DNA of 64,000 nt from Schistocephalus solidus (Eukaryota > Platyhelminthes > Cestoda > Diphyllobothriidea > Diphyllobothriidae): assembly GCA_017591395.1 (NCBI GenBank), contig WEDG01000373.1, positions 1-64,000 on the forward strand, written 5' to 3'. The number at the start of each line of letters is the position of its first letter. Position 1 is the first letter of the stretch. The notes under the pieces were generated by a model. It was not told where the DNA came from. It worked only from the letters and a program-made list of their open reading frames with translations, and did no database searches. Shown piece after piece: positions 11,313-21,789 of this stretch. Both the position numbers and the translations under genes were made by a program.

Positions 11313-11545
11313 TATGGTGGAGTACTGACGAAGACAAGCGTGACCTGAATGGCCATTTCTGGCTAATTAGCCGTCATCAGCCAGTCATACCCATCCCAAG
11401 TGTAAACCACTTGGGATTTTAACCCGGATCTTTGGTTATTGGGTCGAACGCTCTAACAGTGAACCATGGGCTCGTTATCTTGTCAAACATATCCCGTAAC
11501 TTGATCGGTTAGTGCCATTTCACCAAGATAAGACGTGACAGTTCG
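11313..11545 (-). mobile_element. tRNA-headed SINE, minus strand
   Basis: Read on the minus strand it runs from the upstream module ('CACTAACCGATCAAGTTACGGG') through a decayed tRNA-like head ('GAGCCCATGGTTCACTGTTAG', with a weak B box near 11,425). The family body follows and ends near 11,313. The hammerhead-like core is retained. It is diverged from the best copies. Confidence 0.7.
11342..11386 (-). ncRNA. Hammerhead-like motif in minus-strand SINE (diverged)
   Basis: On the minus strand: GACTGG (11,386-11,381), CTGATGA (11,380-11,374), stem II C-GGCT-AATT-AGCC-A, GAAA, ATGGCCAT stem III, T, then CAGGTC. Core and stems II and III are kept. Stem I is damaged by the CCAGTC to CAGGTC change, so this copy would pair poorly. 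Confidence 0.3.
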
Positions 11546-11689
11546 AGCACTACAAGTGGTGACGTCTACTGCTTGCTCCCCAGAATGGGCGCGACCCCGG
11601 TGACTTGCACTGTGTATACCGCACTCTTTGTTTCCCCACCCAAATTATAGCGATGGGAGGCAAATGCCCAAATGACCCGAGATCGGTGC

Positions 11690-11880
11690 GAGCGCGGTGT
11701 TGGACAAATCTAAACAGCCCGTCTTTGCGTGTCAGATAGGGCTTGCTTCCCACAGCGTATTCCAGGCTTTCTTTCGTGAGGGAGGTTTGCCCACACATGA
11801 GTGAGAGTGACGTAACGGCCAAATCGGAAAGCAGCCATTACAACCAGACTCTCAGTCCTTCGGTCATTCCAAAATACTCC
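11690..11880 (-). repeat. Diverged LINE 3'UTR fragment
   Basis: The sequence 'GAGTGAGAGTGACGTAACGG' continuing to 'CAGACTCTCAGTCCTTCGGTC' matches, with decay, the minus strand of the LINE 3'UTR core (in good copies GAGTGCCATAAAGGCC, AAGAAGGAGCC, GACTCTCAGTCCGCCAGTC). A similar remnant is at 16,735-16,815. Confidence 0.4.
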
Positions 11881-12232
11881 CACCAGGGGACCCAGTTGAT
11901 CTTTAACCGACGCCCAACAATGCCATCCATATCCGGCGTCCTTGTTCAAGGCTTCGTTCAATCTCTGGCATGGCTGGGCACAGTCTACACTAGTCCTGGC
12001 TTCGCCAGTGGCCACTGCTGCCTGAGACGGCAAATCAGGGTTCTGTGCACAATAAACCCCTCATTCTGATGTCATCTGCCTTTTACATATAACCCGGGAT
12101 TTGGCCTTATGCTTGTAGTGCTCTGAGTACAACCACTGCTTCGACCCCAACAAATTGCTGACCCCAACGTGATCCAAACACGCGACCAGTATAAATGACT
12201 TAACACCGTCTTCATGACATTCCAACTACACA

Positions 12233-12676
12233 ACACGAGAATCGACGACCAGGTTGCTCAACGGATCTCCAAAGTCAGCCAGGCCTTCAGCTGGCTGCAG
12301 GCCTTCTTGTGGAATCGTCATGGTATTCATCTGAACACCAAACTGAAGATTTACAAGGCCATCGTCTTGACGACACTCCTGTACGGAGTGGAGACCTGGA
12401 CTGTCTACTCGAACCAAGCCAGGAAGCCGAATCCCTTCCATCTCAGTTGCCTCCGAAGAATACTGAAGCTGATATGGCAAGACAGGAAGTCATGGAGCGG
12501 ACCAGAATCCTTTAGCAGCTACGCCATGCTGAGGCAAGTGCACCTGCGATGGAGCGGCCACCTGGTAAGAATGGACGAAAAGCAACTACCTAAATGACTT
12601 TTCTATGGAGATGTCGCTAGGGGTGATCGCAGACAGGGAGAACAAAAACGACGCTACGAGGACACTTTAAAGAACT
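12233..12676 (+). pseudogene. RT C-terminal fragment of LINE copy 4
   Basis: The frame 12,214-12,597 reads the conserved post-catalytic region: 'RIDDQVAQRISKVSQAF', '[17 protein letters not shown]', '[17 protein letters not shown]', '[12 protein letters not shown]'. It ends at TGA 12,595-12,597, just after 'KQLPK' where other copies continue into 'RLFYGDV'. Catalytic RT motifs are absent because of the 5' truncation. Confidence 0.8.
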
Positions 12677-12892
12677 TAGGGGTTCCCGATGGAAACTTAC
12701 TCCCAGCATAGATACTAGCTACTATTGGCTACCTGTTGGCCGTTTAATGCATATTACGTAGTTATTTCGCTGTGGTTGATAGAATTCGGCCGAAATATTC
12801 ATATCAACTTTTCAGGCTTCACCTGTAAGACTTCAAATACACCGATTTACTACAATATAGCGAGTAATTTGTGAGGAAATTAAAAAGCAGCA
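12677..12892. mobile_element. 216-bp nested insertion with 13-bp target-site duplication
   Basis: ACTTTAAAGAACT occurs at 12,664-12,676 and again at 12,893-12,905. Removing one copy plus the 216 bp between them restores the uninterrupted LINE text ('GACACTTTAAAGAACTCTCTG'). The insert starts TAGGGGTTCCCGATGGAAAC and ends with an A-rich stretch (GGAAATTAAAAAGCAGCA). Size, duplication length and an A-rich end suggest a short retroposed element. No tRNA-like boxes were seen, so the family is unknown. Confidence 0.8.
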
Positions 12893-12931
12893 ACTTTAAA
12901 GAACTCTCTGCAGCAACTGCAAACCAACCTG

Positions 12932-13933
12932 GTGGCCTGGGAGGACCTCGCTCAGGACAGACCGTCCTCGATTATATCCGTGAAGACTGGTGCAGAAATA
13001 TACGAAGCCAAACGTTTCACCGTTGTTAAGGCCAAACGGGCGGTTGGCAAGTCACAAGCGCTCCGGATCAACACCGCCAATGCCCCAATCCGGCCAACAT
13101 GCCCACGCCGCCAACGCACATTCCGCGCGCGAATCGGCTTGGTCGGACATCTTCGAACTCAATGCAACAACAATCCCACAACATCAACTTCTGCCACACC
13201 TGCTTCAAAGCCCACGATGACGACCACCCCAACCCCTAATGATCACTCCATCGATTCCCCGCCGCACACGATCACTGACGCCTTCCTCTCTCCCCCACCC
13301 CTTGCGCCAATCACGGTGACGAACGCAACTTGTCCCAACCTCTACCTAAGTGACCACTTCCGACTACCTGCTACCTCCACCACCACCACTGCACCCAGCA
13401 CCAGCGACGGGGAATCGGTACTAGCCTGTCCTCATTGTGATCGCACATTCATCTCACACATCGGTCTGGTTGATCACTTGCGAATCAATCGCACAGAGAC
13501 TGGTGAACCAGTGCCTGGAGCACCAATACGCAGCAGAGGCCGCCGCCTCCAATGCCCTCACTGCCCACGCCTATTCACTGATCGCATGGGCCTACGCGGT
13601 CACATGCGCATCCACGTAAGCGAAGTCCACCATGATGCCAACCCATCTAGCACATCTAGCGTATTCATTAACACTTCCCACAGTCCTGCTATGAGCGCGT
13701 ACCAGCAGCAGTCCCCACCCAGACTCAGCACCTCTCGACCTATCCTGTACTCGTTGTCACCGCACATGCACCACGCATCGGCCTGGTCGGTCACTTGTGA
13801 ATCCATCGCACAGAGACCGGTGAACCAGTACCAGGAGTACCAACATACCCCGCCGCACCCGACTCAACTGTCCGCTCTGTCCACACACATTCACACACCG
13901 CATGGGCCTACTAGGCCACATGCGTCTATGTAA
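12932..13933 (+). pseudogene. Zinc-finger tail ORF of LINE copy 4 (open, 333 residues)
   Basis: The frame is open from 12,932 to 13,933. It begins with the family's 'WEDLAQDRP...' linker and has a first finger whose second Cys is lost ([22 protein letters not shown], about 13,096-13,165). Two better fingers follow: CPHCDRTFISHIGLVDHLRI with final His changed to Asn (about 13,429-13,495), and CPHCPRLFTDRMGLRGHMRIH, a complete C-x2-C-x12-H-x3-H (about 13,554-13,616). Thr/Pro/Ser-rich linkers separate them. These are C2H2 fingers, presumably nucleic-acid binding. The start codon is not a real initiation site because the frame belongs to a longer ancestral ORF. Confidence 0.75.
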
Positions 13934-14129
13934 AAACCTGCGGTAGAACACCGCCAGCTGTACCACAAAACAAAATTTCTCCTCAGCATTCTCTGCACCT
14001 CATATTATCACACGCAACACATCAAAAACCTGTTCTCAGTCTGCATGGCTGATTTTGAGGTAAGTATGATCCTCGGCTCCTTCTCCATGTGACTGCTCTG
14101 TTGAGAAAATCACGGGGAGATAAGCGCCA

Positions 14130-14908
14130 TAGGCTAGAATGTTGTCAACTGACAATTACACTCAGAACTTGCAGTCTGCCCAATTTGCGTTGTGTGGAGT
14201 GGCTGAATGGCGGTCTGAGAGTCAGGCTACGATGATTTCTTCTTAACGTGACCTCTGGCACTCACACACACGTGAGGTGTGAGTCGTTCAACCCATGTTG
14301 TGTGGAATCCTTATGCTTGTGTTTGGGGGTCAGGTCGGATACGTAGTACGCGTAGACGAGGTCATAAAAAGCTGCACCCACTCTCATATCAGAAACGGAC
14401 CGGCTCAGACAGTGGAATGCTTGTGGGGGTGGGAAAGAGAGTTATGTCGATGGCTCAGCGCATTTTCCTCCCTATAAACAAGCTAACGAGCTTTAAACTA
14501 TCACGGTGCCCTTAAAGCCGTGGCTTGGAAGGTTGCCAACTGACGGGATTAATCGGACCATGTGATCAGTACAGTGTGTTTTTTGTTTGGAGTGGCTGAC
14601 TGGCGGACTGAGAGTCAGTCTGCAATAATGTGGCCTCTATGGCACTCCCTGTCCATTGGATCCGAGCCATGTGTTACGGCACGCACAGGGGCGGCTCCGT
14701 CCGCGCCAGCTTCCTGCGTCCTCTCCCATCTCCGGTCTTTTTGACTCTGTCATGACACCGGGCTAAGGTAGGGGAGGAGGAGAGGGTGTGGTAGCTGCAG
14801 CTCAGGGCTACCATCACTTAAAACTAATCCACGCGCAAGTCACCGTCCCTGCACCACCCTTCTGTGGAGCATACGGTGGACATCGTCCTACTACGACGGT
14901 CGAACTCA
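14130..14908 (+). repeat. 3'UTR modules of LINE copy 4
   Basis: There are two modules. The first, at about 14,130-14,500, is of the 'AACTGACAATTACACTCAGA...GTACGCGTAGACGAGGTCA' type. The terminal one, from about 14,500, starts at CTATCACGGTGCCCTTAAAGCCGTGG. Its end matches the other copies. The preceding 13,960-14,130 is ordinary spacer. Confidence 0.75.
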
Positions 14909-15109
14909 CAGTAACTTACTTATGCCTCCCCAACTCTTGCCTAACTCGCTGTAGTAAATGTGATGCACACTATTCTCATTATGTCTATTTCTATTATTCT
15001 AGGCGCCGGCGTTCCCATTTACACACATCACCCATGGTCCATTTCACGCACCCTATTAGTTGAATGCCTGTGCTAAACATGAATCGGCCCTCGGATAGTT
15101 TGCCTTGTA

Positions 15110-15395
15110 TGGCCGGCTAAACAGGATACGGGATTAGGAACCGGTTCCAATACATGTGGCTTTGAGCCAAATTTTGGTACATTAGGTTAAGGATCATCCT
15201 GAAGGTTAGGACTGAATTTAGGGCTCGGTTAAAGGTAAGGGTTAAGATCAACGTTAGGCTTAGGTTCATGATTATGCTAAGGTTTAAGGTTATTATTACG
15301 TTAGCTGTAGGGCTTATGTTTGGAGCAAGGCTAGGGTTACGACCAAGGATACAGCTTAGTTTTATGCTCAGGTAATTGTTAGCGTTAAGACACCG
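15110..15395 (+). repeat. Second degenerate TTAGGG/TTAAGG-like tract with shared flank
   Basis: A left flank with 'GTGGCTTTGAGCC' (about 15,160) is followed by about 200 bp of imperfect GGTTAGG, GGTTAAGG and AGGGTTA units. The flank resembles that of the 9,960 tract, so the two are copies of one dispersed repeat rather than independent telomere scars. Confidence 0.6.
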
Positions 15396-16535
15396 GTATA
15401 TTTACCCGTTCTGAAATTTATCTCAAGGCCATATACCTTAAGTGAGCGTGTCCTGCTTAGGCTGTCATACGAGACACCCCTACCAGTTTGTCTTTCAGTA
15501 ACCGATGCCCGCATTCCCTAAGCGTCCGCAACGTCATTACATAGACTAAAACTAGCTTTCAGCGTGCTTCGCAAAGTGAACTGCCGTAGTATTGACTGTG
15601 GCACGCGTAGACGTTTATTAAAACAGGTGGCAGCTGTGCCCACTTCTAGTCGTTGTCGACCCTTCTTCGCAATTGTGGTATTGTGCCGTGGGGAAAAGAG
15701 GTTGATTTTTCGCTAATTGCCTTTGAAGTAAGTAACTTCTCAAGTAAGTCGTACTGGCCTGCCCAGGTATTGGTGCTGCTGCTCGTTGATAACTCTGGAC
15801 GCACTATGGGTTGATGATGGTCAGTAGGACAAAATAGAATTTCCAGACTCCCTAGCGTCATTGGCTGAACTATATCGTTTCCCCCACACTGAGGCAATTT
15901 AAGCCCAGGGCAGAGGTGAGACTGTCCTGGGCAAATCCAAGCCTTTCATCTGCCGCTGTACATTCACCACCAAAAGGGCAAATGCTCAGAAATATGCGTG
16001 GTTTGTCGTCTGAAGCATACCACAGAGTTCTACCTCGGGTCCACAGCAGAATGAGCGCACTTGCGTTACTCATTACAGAGACGTGCGCGCGTTCTCCAGC
16101 TGTGTCTTCAACCACCGAACGTCGATTTATAAGGGACAAAAATGGTAGTTATGCGTTTAGCTTCAGGTCTTCCGGTGAGAGCTCTGAAGGAGAAAGAGTT
16201 TGGCTGTACTTTCTCCGCCTTTTAACCTTTACCGTACGATCAGGGGAATTTTCTGGCAGGCGCATAAAGATACTATTCCAGGCCATTACATGTTTTCAGT
16301 GGATGGCACAAAGTTTTCCACTCATGACCGTTCTATGACGTTAAACAAGTAGTTTTGTAATCACCAGAAGGCTAGCCTACACTCCGACTAGACCGTTGTC
16401 ATTGAAGTTTTTGCTTTTTCAGTTTCAAATTTCGTTTTTCATGTAGGTCTCCTCACCGTTTTTGTCTACGGAATTTTGACGGTCGCAAGCAACTTCATCT
16501 ACCGTGTGCCCCCACAGAGTGAGTGAAACTCCATG
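15396..16535. other. Unassigned intergenic DNA
   Basis: Several moderate reading frames (for example 15,916-16,338) overlap on both strands without motif, codon or splice support. I call no gene. Confidence 0.4.
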
Positions 16536-16539
16536 GGCT

Positions 16540-16815
16540 TCCGTGTGAGGGCTATTTATGCAGCACCCACCGCACCTCCTTTCCCTCACCAAACTTACTT
16601 CGATGACAGGACAATTTCCAGGAGTACGGAGGTGGGCCCGGGCACAGTGGGTGGAAATGCTAATCAGCCCGGCTACGCGTGTCACACATGACCTTCTCCT
16701 CTCTATAGTTATTTGGCCTCTGTAGGGGCAGCTCGTAGCTCACCTGCCTGAGGGCACCATTAAGGCCATGCTAAGAAGGAGCCACCATTGAGCTTGACTC
16801 TCAGCTCCTTAGTCG
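16540..16815 (-). repeat. Decayed LINE 3'UTR-related fragment
   Basis: About 16,757-16,810 ('CACCATTAAGGCCATGCTAA', 'GAAGGAGCCACCATTGAGC', 'TTGACTCTCAG') matches the minus strand of the LINE 3'UTR core (CATAAAGGCCACATTAAG, GAAGGAGCCATTGC, CTGACTCTCAG). The adjoining 16,540-16,750 has further weak similarity to the 11,600-11,760 region. Confidence 0.45.
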
Positions 16816-16819
16816 CTTC

Positions 16820-17999
16820 CAAAACTTCCCATGAAGGCAGCCTTTTTCCATCAGCTGGAAACATTCCAAACCACGATTTTTTGTGCATCGTAACAGATTC
16901 AAACACATCAGATGTATTATTATTTAGGAATGCCTTAAGTTGTGGTGGGGATAACTTCTCCAGCATCGGCCTTGCGCTTTCTTTTCTCTGCTATGCACCA
17001 CTCGACTCTCCCGTTGGTTAGCTTCTTGGTAGTTCGATCATCGTATCCGACGATGTACACCGTACGCTCCGCATCATGATGGCACACGGAAGGTGCTTTG
17101 CTACAAACAATTGCCTGGAACACTGACAAGGTAGAATGATCGGCTAGTTACAAAGCGAACCTGCATAATTAACTCTTATAGTCAGTACAGTTGTTAGATA
17201 GGAATTTACTCACTAGGTTTGTTTGATGTCATCTTAAACAGATGTCTCCATATCTTTACCTCCCTAATAACTATTCGGATCCGAATCTAACGCGAATCTT
17301 ATCCGAGGCATAGAATATTCTAAGCAGAACTTAAACCGAGGTTGGTGCACTTTTCTGCTTAGTATCGAAAATGAGATTATCACCTTTTTCGGCCTAAAAG
17401 GTGCCGAAAAATTGCAATCCCTTTTGTTAAACCGAAGAGAACCCTTCCCATTTCTTAAGTAACCCTCTGCCCGTTTCCCTCCAATTCAAACCCCACCCCT
17501 TTCTATTCTAAGTGTTCTGTAATAGAGGAAGGGTAACTCTGAGAAGATTCCGTATGTAGGTGGAATTTTTTCATTTAAAAATGATAATGATAATGTAAAA
17601 AAGCTATAAACATGAAGTCCAAACCGGTATATTCATGTGTTTTATTAAAGTAAACATATGCACAAATAGGCCTTTTTACGGTTGCGATGAAGAGCCTGTC
17701 TGAAGGTTGCCGGCATTCACAACCCTCTCGTCTAAAATTAAATATGATGATAATCGATGTTGGGGTAAGTAATAAATGTAGCCATAATTTACTATACATT
17801 ACATGAACATTAACGCTTAAAAGGAATAATGATTAAATAAAGTAGTTTATGTGAAGTACTAAAGGCGACTACCCATCTGCAGTATACTGTAGAATGCATT
17901 ATTGAACGCTTTTTCCAGTTGATGACCATCAGACGTCTGTTTTTCGTTCTATTTTGCACTGTGTATTGTACATGAACAAACGATGCCTGCCCTACCGAA
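16820..17999. other. Unassigned intergenic DNA
   Basis: No gene, RNA or repeat family was recognised. The sequence is AT-rich from about 17,540 to 17,900. Confidence 0.45.
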
Positions 18000-18420
18000 G
18001 ACTAGGGCGCAGGTCGGAGCCGAAGAAGGCCCATGTGCTCTGTTGCCAGCCTTAAAACGTAAGCTGATGCGTACTTTCATCAGCGAATAGGGCATTGAAT
18101 ACGCGGTCAGCAAACGTGTTATTCATATCTCCACCAAGACTGGCCAATTGCGAAATCTTTCACTATAATTAAAGAAGGAGAAGGCTGTTCGTTCACAGGA
18201 ATCGAGTCATGTTGGTTGTGAAACGCGGTGATCGATTATCACGGGTGGCTGCCCACACCTAAGAAACGGGTTATGAGTTTAACTTCGCAGCCACAAAGAT
18301 AATCGCTCACACCAGAAACTGGACAACTCGCAAATTGATTGAGGCCTGGGCCTCCGATGAGAACTCATTCGATCGATATATCGATCTGGCGCCGGCATAC
18401 AGAGACCGCCACAGTCACTT
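18000..18420 (+). pseudogene. Penelope-like endonuclease C-terminal remnant
   Basis: About 18,275-18,418 translates, with frameshifts, to text typical of the end of PLE proteins: 'FNFAATKIIAHTRNWTTRKL', 'EAWASDENSFDRYIDLAPAY'. Upstream, about 18,115-18,160, the frame 'AVSKRVIHISTKTGQLRN' resembles the 'VGQTGRQLRTRI' block of the GIY-YIG side. Stops and frameshifts throughout show decay. Confidence 0.65.
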
Positions 18421-18424
18421 CCGG

Positions 18425-19830
18425 ACTGGATTTACGGTGATTGGCTCATAGACGTTAGACCTGTGGTTTGCTCTGTTGCCACTTTTATCTCTGGACCCCA
18501 GTAAGATTTTGAGAGCCCAGACGAATAAAAACACAATTCCGCTAACGAGCAACCTTCTCCTTCTTTACTCACACAAACCCCTGCAGTGAGAATCAGTCGT
18601 TTTCCATCGATGGCAGCGCACTGACACGCGGTCACAGAGCCTGTTGTAGAGTCAAGACATTCAGGTTAAAAATTGGCGTGATCCTTCGTCTCAAGTAGAT
18701 CAAATCGAGTGCATAATACCGTATCCAAAACTTCAAGCACTCTTTCTCGTCCACACGCATAGACGACTCACACTAGTTATTTTACCTCCTCCCAGCCTAT
18801 TTGGACTCTGGGGACTTTTCCATCTAGAAATGCTTCCGACTGAATGCTGTCCTCGTTCCATTCTGTTATAAAGAACGGAAATTGCTTGAGTCACGAGCTA
18901 AAGGCTAAAGGAAATCGTGACCAAGCCGGCGGCGGAATCCGCGCGTGAAGTCAGCTAGCCAATCGGCGTGTTCTGCATCATCGAGCTAATGATGCCTTGA
19001 TCATGCATGCAGACCGATGGAACATTCGAGATTACTCCATGAGGGGCTCCTCACGCAAGAAACAGTCGATCCCCGTCCAGCACGCCAAAGATCTGAATCT
19101 TCTTAAAACCTCTCAAATTCCAATAAGTAAGGCGAATTTTTGGCTACTTGATGATCGTGTTACATAGGTCGCTAAAATAAAAAGTTAAGTTCCCGAAACC
19201 GACTTTGTGATGCTATCTGTTTTAATTATTTTTTTTCTGATCGACTTTCACACTGTGGTCATGCGAAACTGCTGGTTTGCAAAAGCGAAGGCGTAAAGTT
19301 AGGAGAAACCTAAATTTAAGAGGGCTGTTATGCTTTTTCGATCGCCTTTCCTCAGTTTTGGTTTTCGACAGCGGACTGAATGCCGCTAAGCAACTGAATA
19401 AAGGTTTCCACGAGCGTGTCGTTCTGACTTCTAAAGTGAACAGTTGATGCCTGTGTGACGCACTGAAGACACCTTTTCAGTTGAACCAGAGCTGCTCGTA
19501 CACTCCGGCATGTTCCCCGAGTTTTCGCGAATCCTGTGATTTGGAGTTGGCAGGCCTTTTCGTCTAGGTAATCGCATTTATTGCTCCGCGACTAAGAGCA
19601 CACAGTGGGTTGCAAAACTCCGAGTGCACCGCAAGACATCCGGCACATAGGAATGCTGATGAACATCAGATTCAGAGTCACACACTGTGCTGTGGATCCG
19701 ATCAACGCATTATAACTATGTATGCCGAGTGAGATGTGAACAGGTCAAAATTACGTACGTTCCAAAATTCTAATTGAGTTCGGACGCTAGGCCTGAGCTT
19801 TAAACCAAGGTCAGTTGGTTCCACTTATTG
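18425..19830. other. Unassigned intergenic DNA
   Basis: No coding or RNA gene was recognised. It lies between two PLE scraps and may include further unrecognisable PLE sequence. Confidence 0.4.
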
Positions 19831-19834
19831 AAGG

Positions 19835-20360
19835 TGGACAATGCGGTTGGCAGGAGGAGAAGATATGATCACTGGAACACGAAGTTTATTGGCCTGAACT
19901 TTCGGATTCGCAGTCGAACGCATCATCAAAGACAGTCGCAGATATGGGTAATATAGGCAAAAGATGCACAGTATTTATAGTAGTTAGTGACGAGGTGACC
20001 ATATGCGTGCAATAATTAGCAGCTCTCGTGATCCCCGCTGGGGTCGTAATCGATCCGATGATGACTTGGCAGTCCGCATCCGAGTTGTAATGGCCGCGGT
20101 TTCATCATGCGTAGTGGATTTTGGGGTGATAATGCCTCGGCAATTTGGCTCGCTGTCATTGGAAGTGTTGGTCGTCCATGCCCTCCCACATGCCTGATTC
20201 TCCTGTTCAGGCAAAGTCTTAGCACAGAATATGGGATCAGGGAGGTCATTCCGCTTGTTGCTGGACTGCATGCCTGAGAACGATGACTCGAGCAGCTCGT
20301 GGTTCATGCGGTTGCCCCCTGTTGGGAGGGTTTTGGCCTCATGCGGTTGTAGATAAACCA
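19835..20360 (-). mobile_element. Penelope-like terminal-region fragment
   Basis: The minus-strand frame 20,361-19,984 (125 codons, open) and the following text around 19,930-19,870 ('DDVFECESESSGE'-like) match the terminal region of PLEs also seen at 4,025-4,125 and 48,826-48,930. The fragment is not a complete protein. Confidence 0.5.
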
Positions 20361-20394
20361 TCTATCGCTCCGTTAAATTTCGGGGTATGGTACG

Positions 20395-20515
20395 CGGTGT
20401 GGCTGGCTGCTGACGGTTAATAAGCAGAAATAACCATATGCACAATGCCGACAAAGACAAGGGAGACTGGAATGGCCATTTCTGTCTCATTAGCCGTCTA
20501 AATTGTGCATCCGCC
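20395..20515. mobile_element. Two SINE body fragments in inverted order
   Basis: At 20,400-20,446 a plus-strand body fragment reads 'GGCTGGCTGCTGACGGTTAA'. At 20,447-20,510 a minus-strand fragment carries CCAGTC, ATGGCC and GAAA but lacks the CTGATGA half. No tRNA head is attached to either. Confidence 0.55.
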
Positions 20516-20572
20516 TCTACTACTACTGCTACTACTATTACTACTTCATCTTCTACTACTATTACTAGCCTC
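20515..20572 (+). repeat. Imperfect (TAC)n microsatellite
   Basis: CTACTACTACTGCTACTACTA and variants, with TTC and TTA interruptions, lie between two SINE pieces. Confidence 0.85.
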
Positions 20573-20990
20573 TGTGCAGCTGCTGGCGGGGTTCGAGAGT
20601 GAGCCTCAAAGCAGGACGGGACGAGTGAGTGCCGTTAGCAGTCTTCCTTGTCTTTGTCAATAATCTCATTCTGCCTACATCACTAACCGCTGCGGCCGCC
20701 CGTGAGACTCGAGAGTGAGCCCTAAGGCATAAAATGACGAGTGAATCCCGTAAACGATCGTTGAGCGCCTGTCTGCCGCTGTTAACATTTCTGGTCGAAA
20801 CCGAAAAGACAACGAGCTCGTGGCGCAGTAGGTCAGAACGTTGGACTTTTAATAAACAGGTCACGGGTTCGAGCTACGGGTCGGGGCACCAACTGGGGTT
20901 GAGTATGACTGGCTGATGACAGCTAATAAGCTAGAAATGTCTATTCCAGTCTCCCTTATCTTTGTCAGTAATTTCATTCTGCCTAAATTA
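20572..20990 (+). mobile_element. SINE pair: headless copy then full-length copy
   Basis: 20,572-20,690 has the upstream module joined straight to the 3' end ('CTTGTCTTTGTCAATAATCTC'), without the tRNA head. 20,690-20,990 is complete: upstream module from about 20,698, A-box region 'GTGGCGCAGTAGG' at about 20,820, B box GGGTTCGAGC at about 20,868, the body, and an ending in 'CTTTGTCAGTAATTTCATTC'. The anticodon-arm text GTTGGACTTTTAATAAACAG suggests a tRNA-Arg/Lys-like source. Confidence 0.75.
20907..20951 (+). ncRNA. Hammerhead-like motif in full-length SINE (best stem I)
   Basis: GACTGG (20,907-20,912) and CCAGTC (20,946-20,951) form six Watson-Crick pairs. Between them lie CTGATGA (20,913-20,919), C-AGCT-AATA-AGCT-A as stem II (four pairs), GAAA (20,934-20,937) and a two-pair stem III (AT/AT) with a 4-nt loop. 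Compared with the 9,307 copy, one side of the stem II GGCT/AGCC pair changed on each strand to AGCT/AGCT and pairing is kept. The 10.1/11.1 mismatch (C/A) is shared. Confidence 0.4.
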
Positions 20991-21164
20991 AGAGCACAAC
21001 GACGAGAGAAGGACTGTTGATAAGATTTTAGAAGAAAATACTTTAGCGTGAATGCTTCGTGGTACAAGACCCCAAAACCTATCTAGAGTAGAGCTGGTCA
21101 ATCGCGACTTAACTCAGACAAGAGAAAGAGAGGGGAAACCTGTGATTCCTCAATTGGAACTGGA

Positions 21165-21785
21165 CGCTAGGGGTGTAGGGGTACTAGTTAGGGGCAGCAC
21201 CACACAGCTTGCATTTGTTCGCTCCATTTGTCTCGTACAGGTGGTGAATGCTCCTGTGGCCGCCTCTAACTGGTACCCAACTCTCACCTGTGGCTCCTCG
21301 AAGTTGGGTTCTACCCAGCGGCCACACCCCGGGCAACCATCACAACCGGCGGGCTAAACCAAGTGAGGGTCTCCGGTGTTGTGTGTGCCTCCACACCCGG
21401 TGTGTCTGACTCCCGAACTTCCCACCTCCCCCTCTCAAAAAGTCCTACGGTGGGGGCGACAGCAACCCGTAGGCGGCCCAGACTAACTCAGGTCGTTCTC
21501 CCACTAAAACAAATCCGTGACCCATATTGGAGTTCGGCAGCCGTCTGGGATGTCCGAGCAGCCCTATTTAGGGACAGCACTGCTTGCCTCCTCGCGGAGG
21601 AAGGCGCTAGAAAAGGTGCCCTAAATAAATGCTGGTCTCACGTCTTCTGCAGCCGGCCGCGCCTCGCAGATTGCAAAAAACGTGATGGTAAAACTCAAAC
21701 AAACAACAATACTTCCGTCCCCATCACCCTCGCCATACCCTCCAGGCTGCTCGGGTGAGTCCACTCACACTAGCAACCTAGAATG
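21165..21785 (+). promoter_or_regulatory. 5'UTR/promoter region of LINE copy 2
   Basis: The roughly 600-bp leader starts near GGTGTAGGGGTACTAGTTAG. It is conserved at 32,130-32,670 and in the palindrome LINE (52,158-52,610 and its mirror). Conservation of the extreme 5' end in three loci argues that this is the true element start and carries the internal promoter (inference). Confidence 0.6.
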
Positions 21786-21789
21786 TTCG

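Larger units (their letters stand above)
12233..14908 (+). mobile_element. LINE copy 4: 5'-truncated, with nested insertion
   Basis: The family sequence begins abruptly at about 12,233 (ACACGAGAATCGACGAC), inside the end of the RT domain. It runs through the C-terminal RT 'thumb' and the zinc-finger ORF to two 3'UTR modules, ending in ATACGGTGGACATCG...CGACGGTCGAACT at 14,871-14,908. A 216-bp insertion interrupts it at 12,677-12,892. Upstream sequence is unrelated, as expected for incomplete target-primed reverse transcription. Confidence 0.88.
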
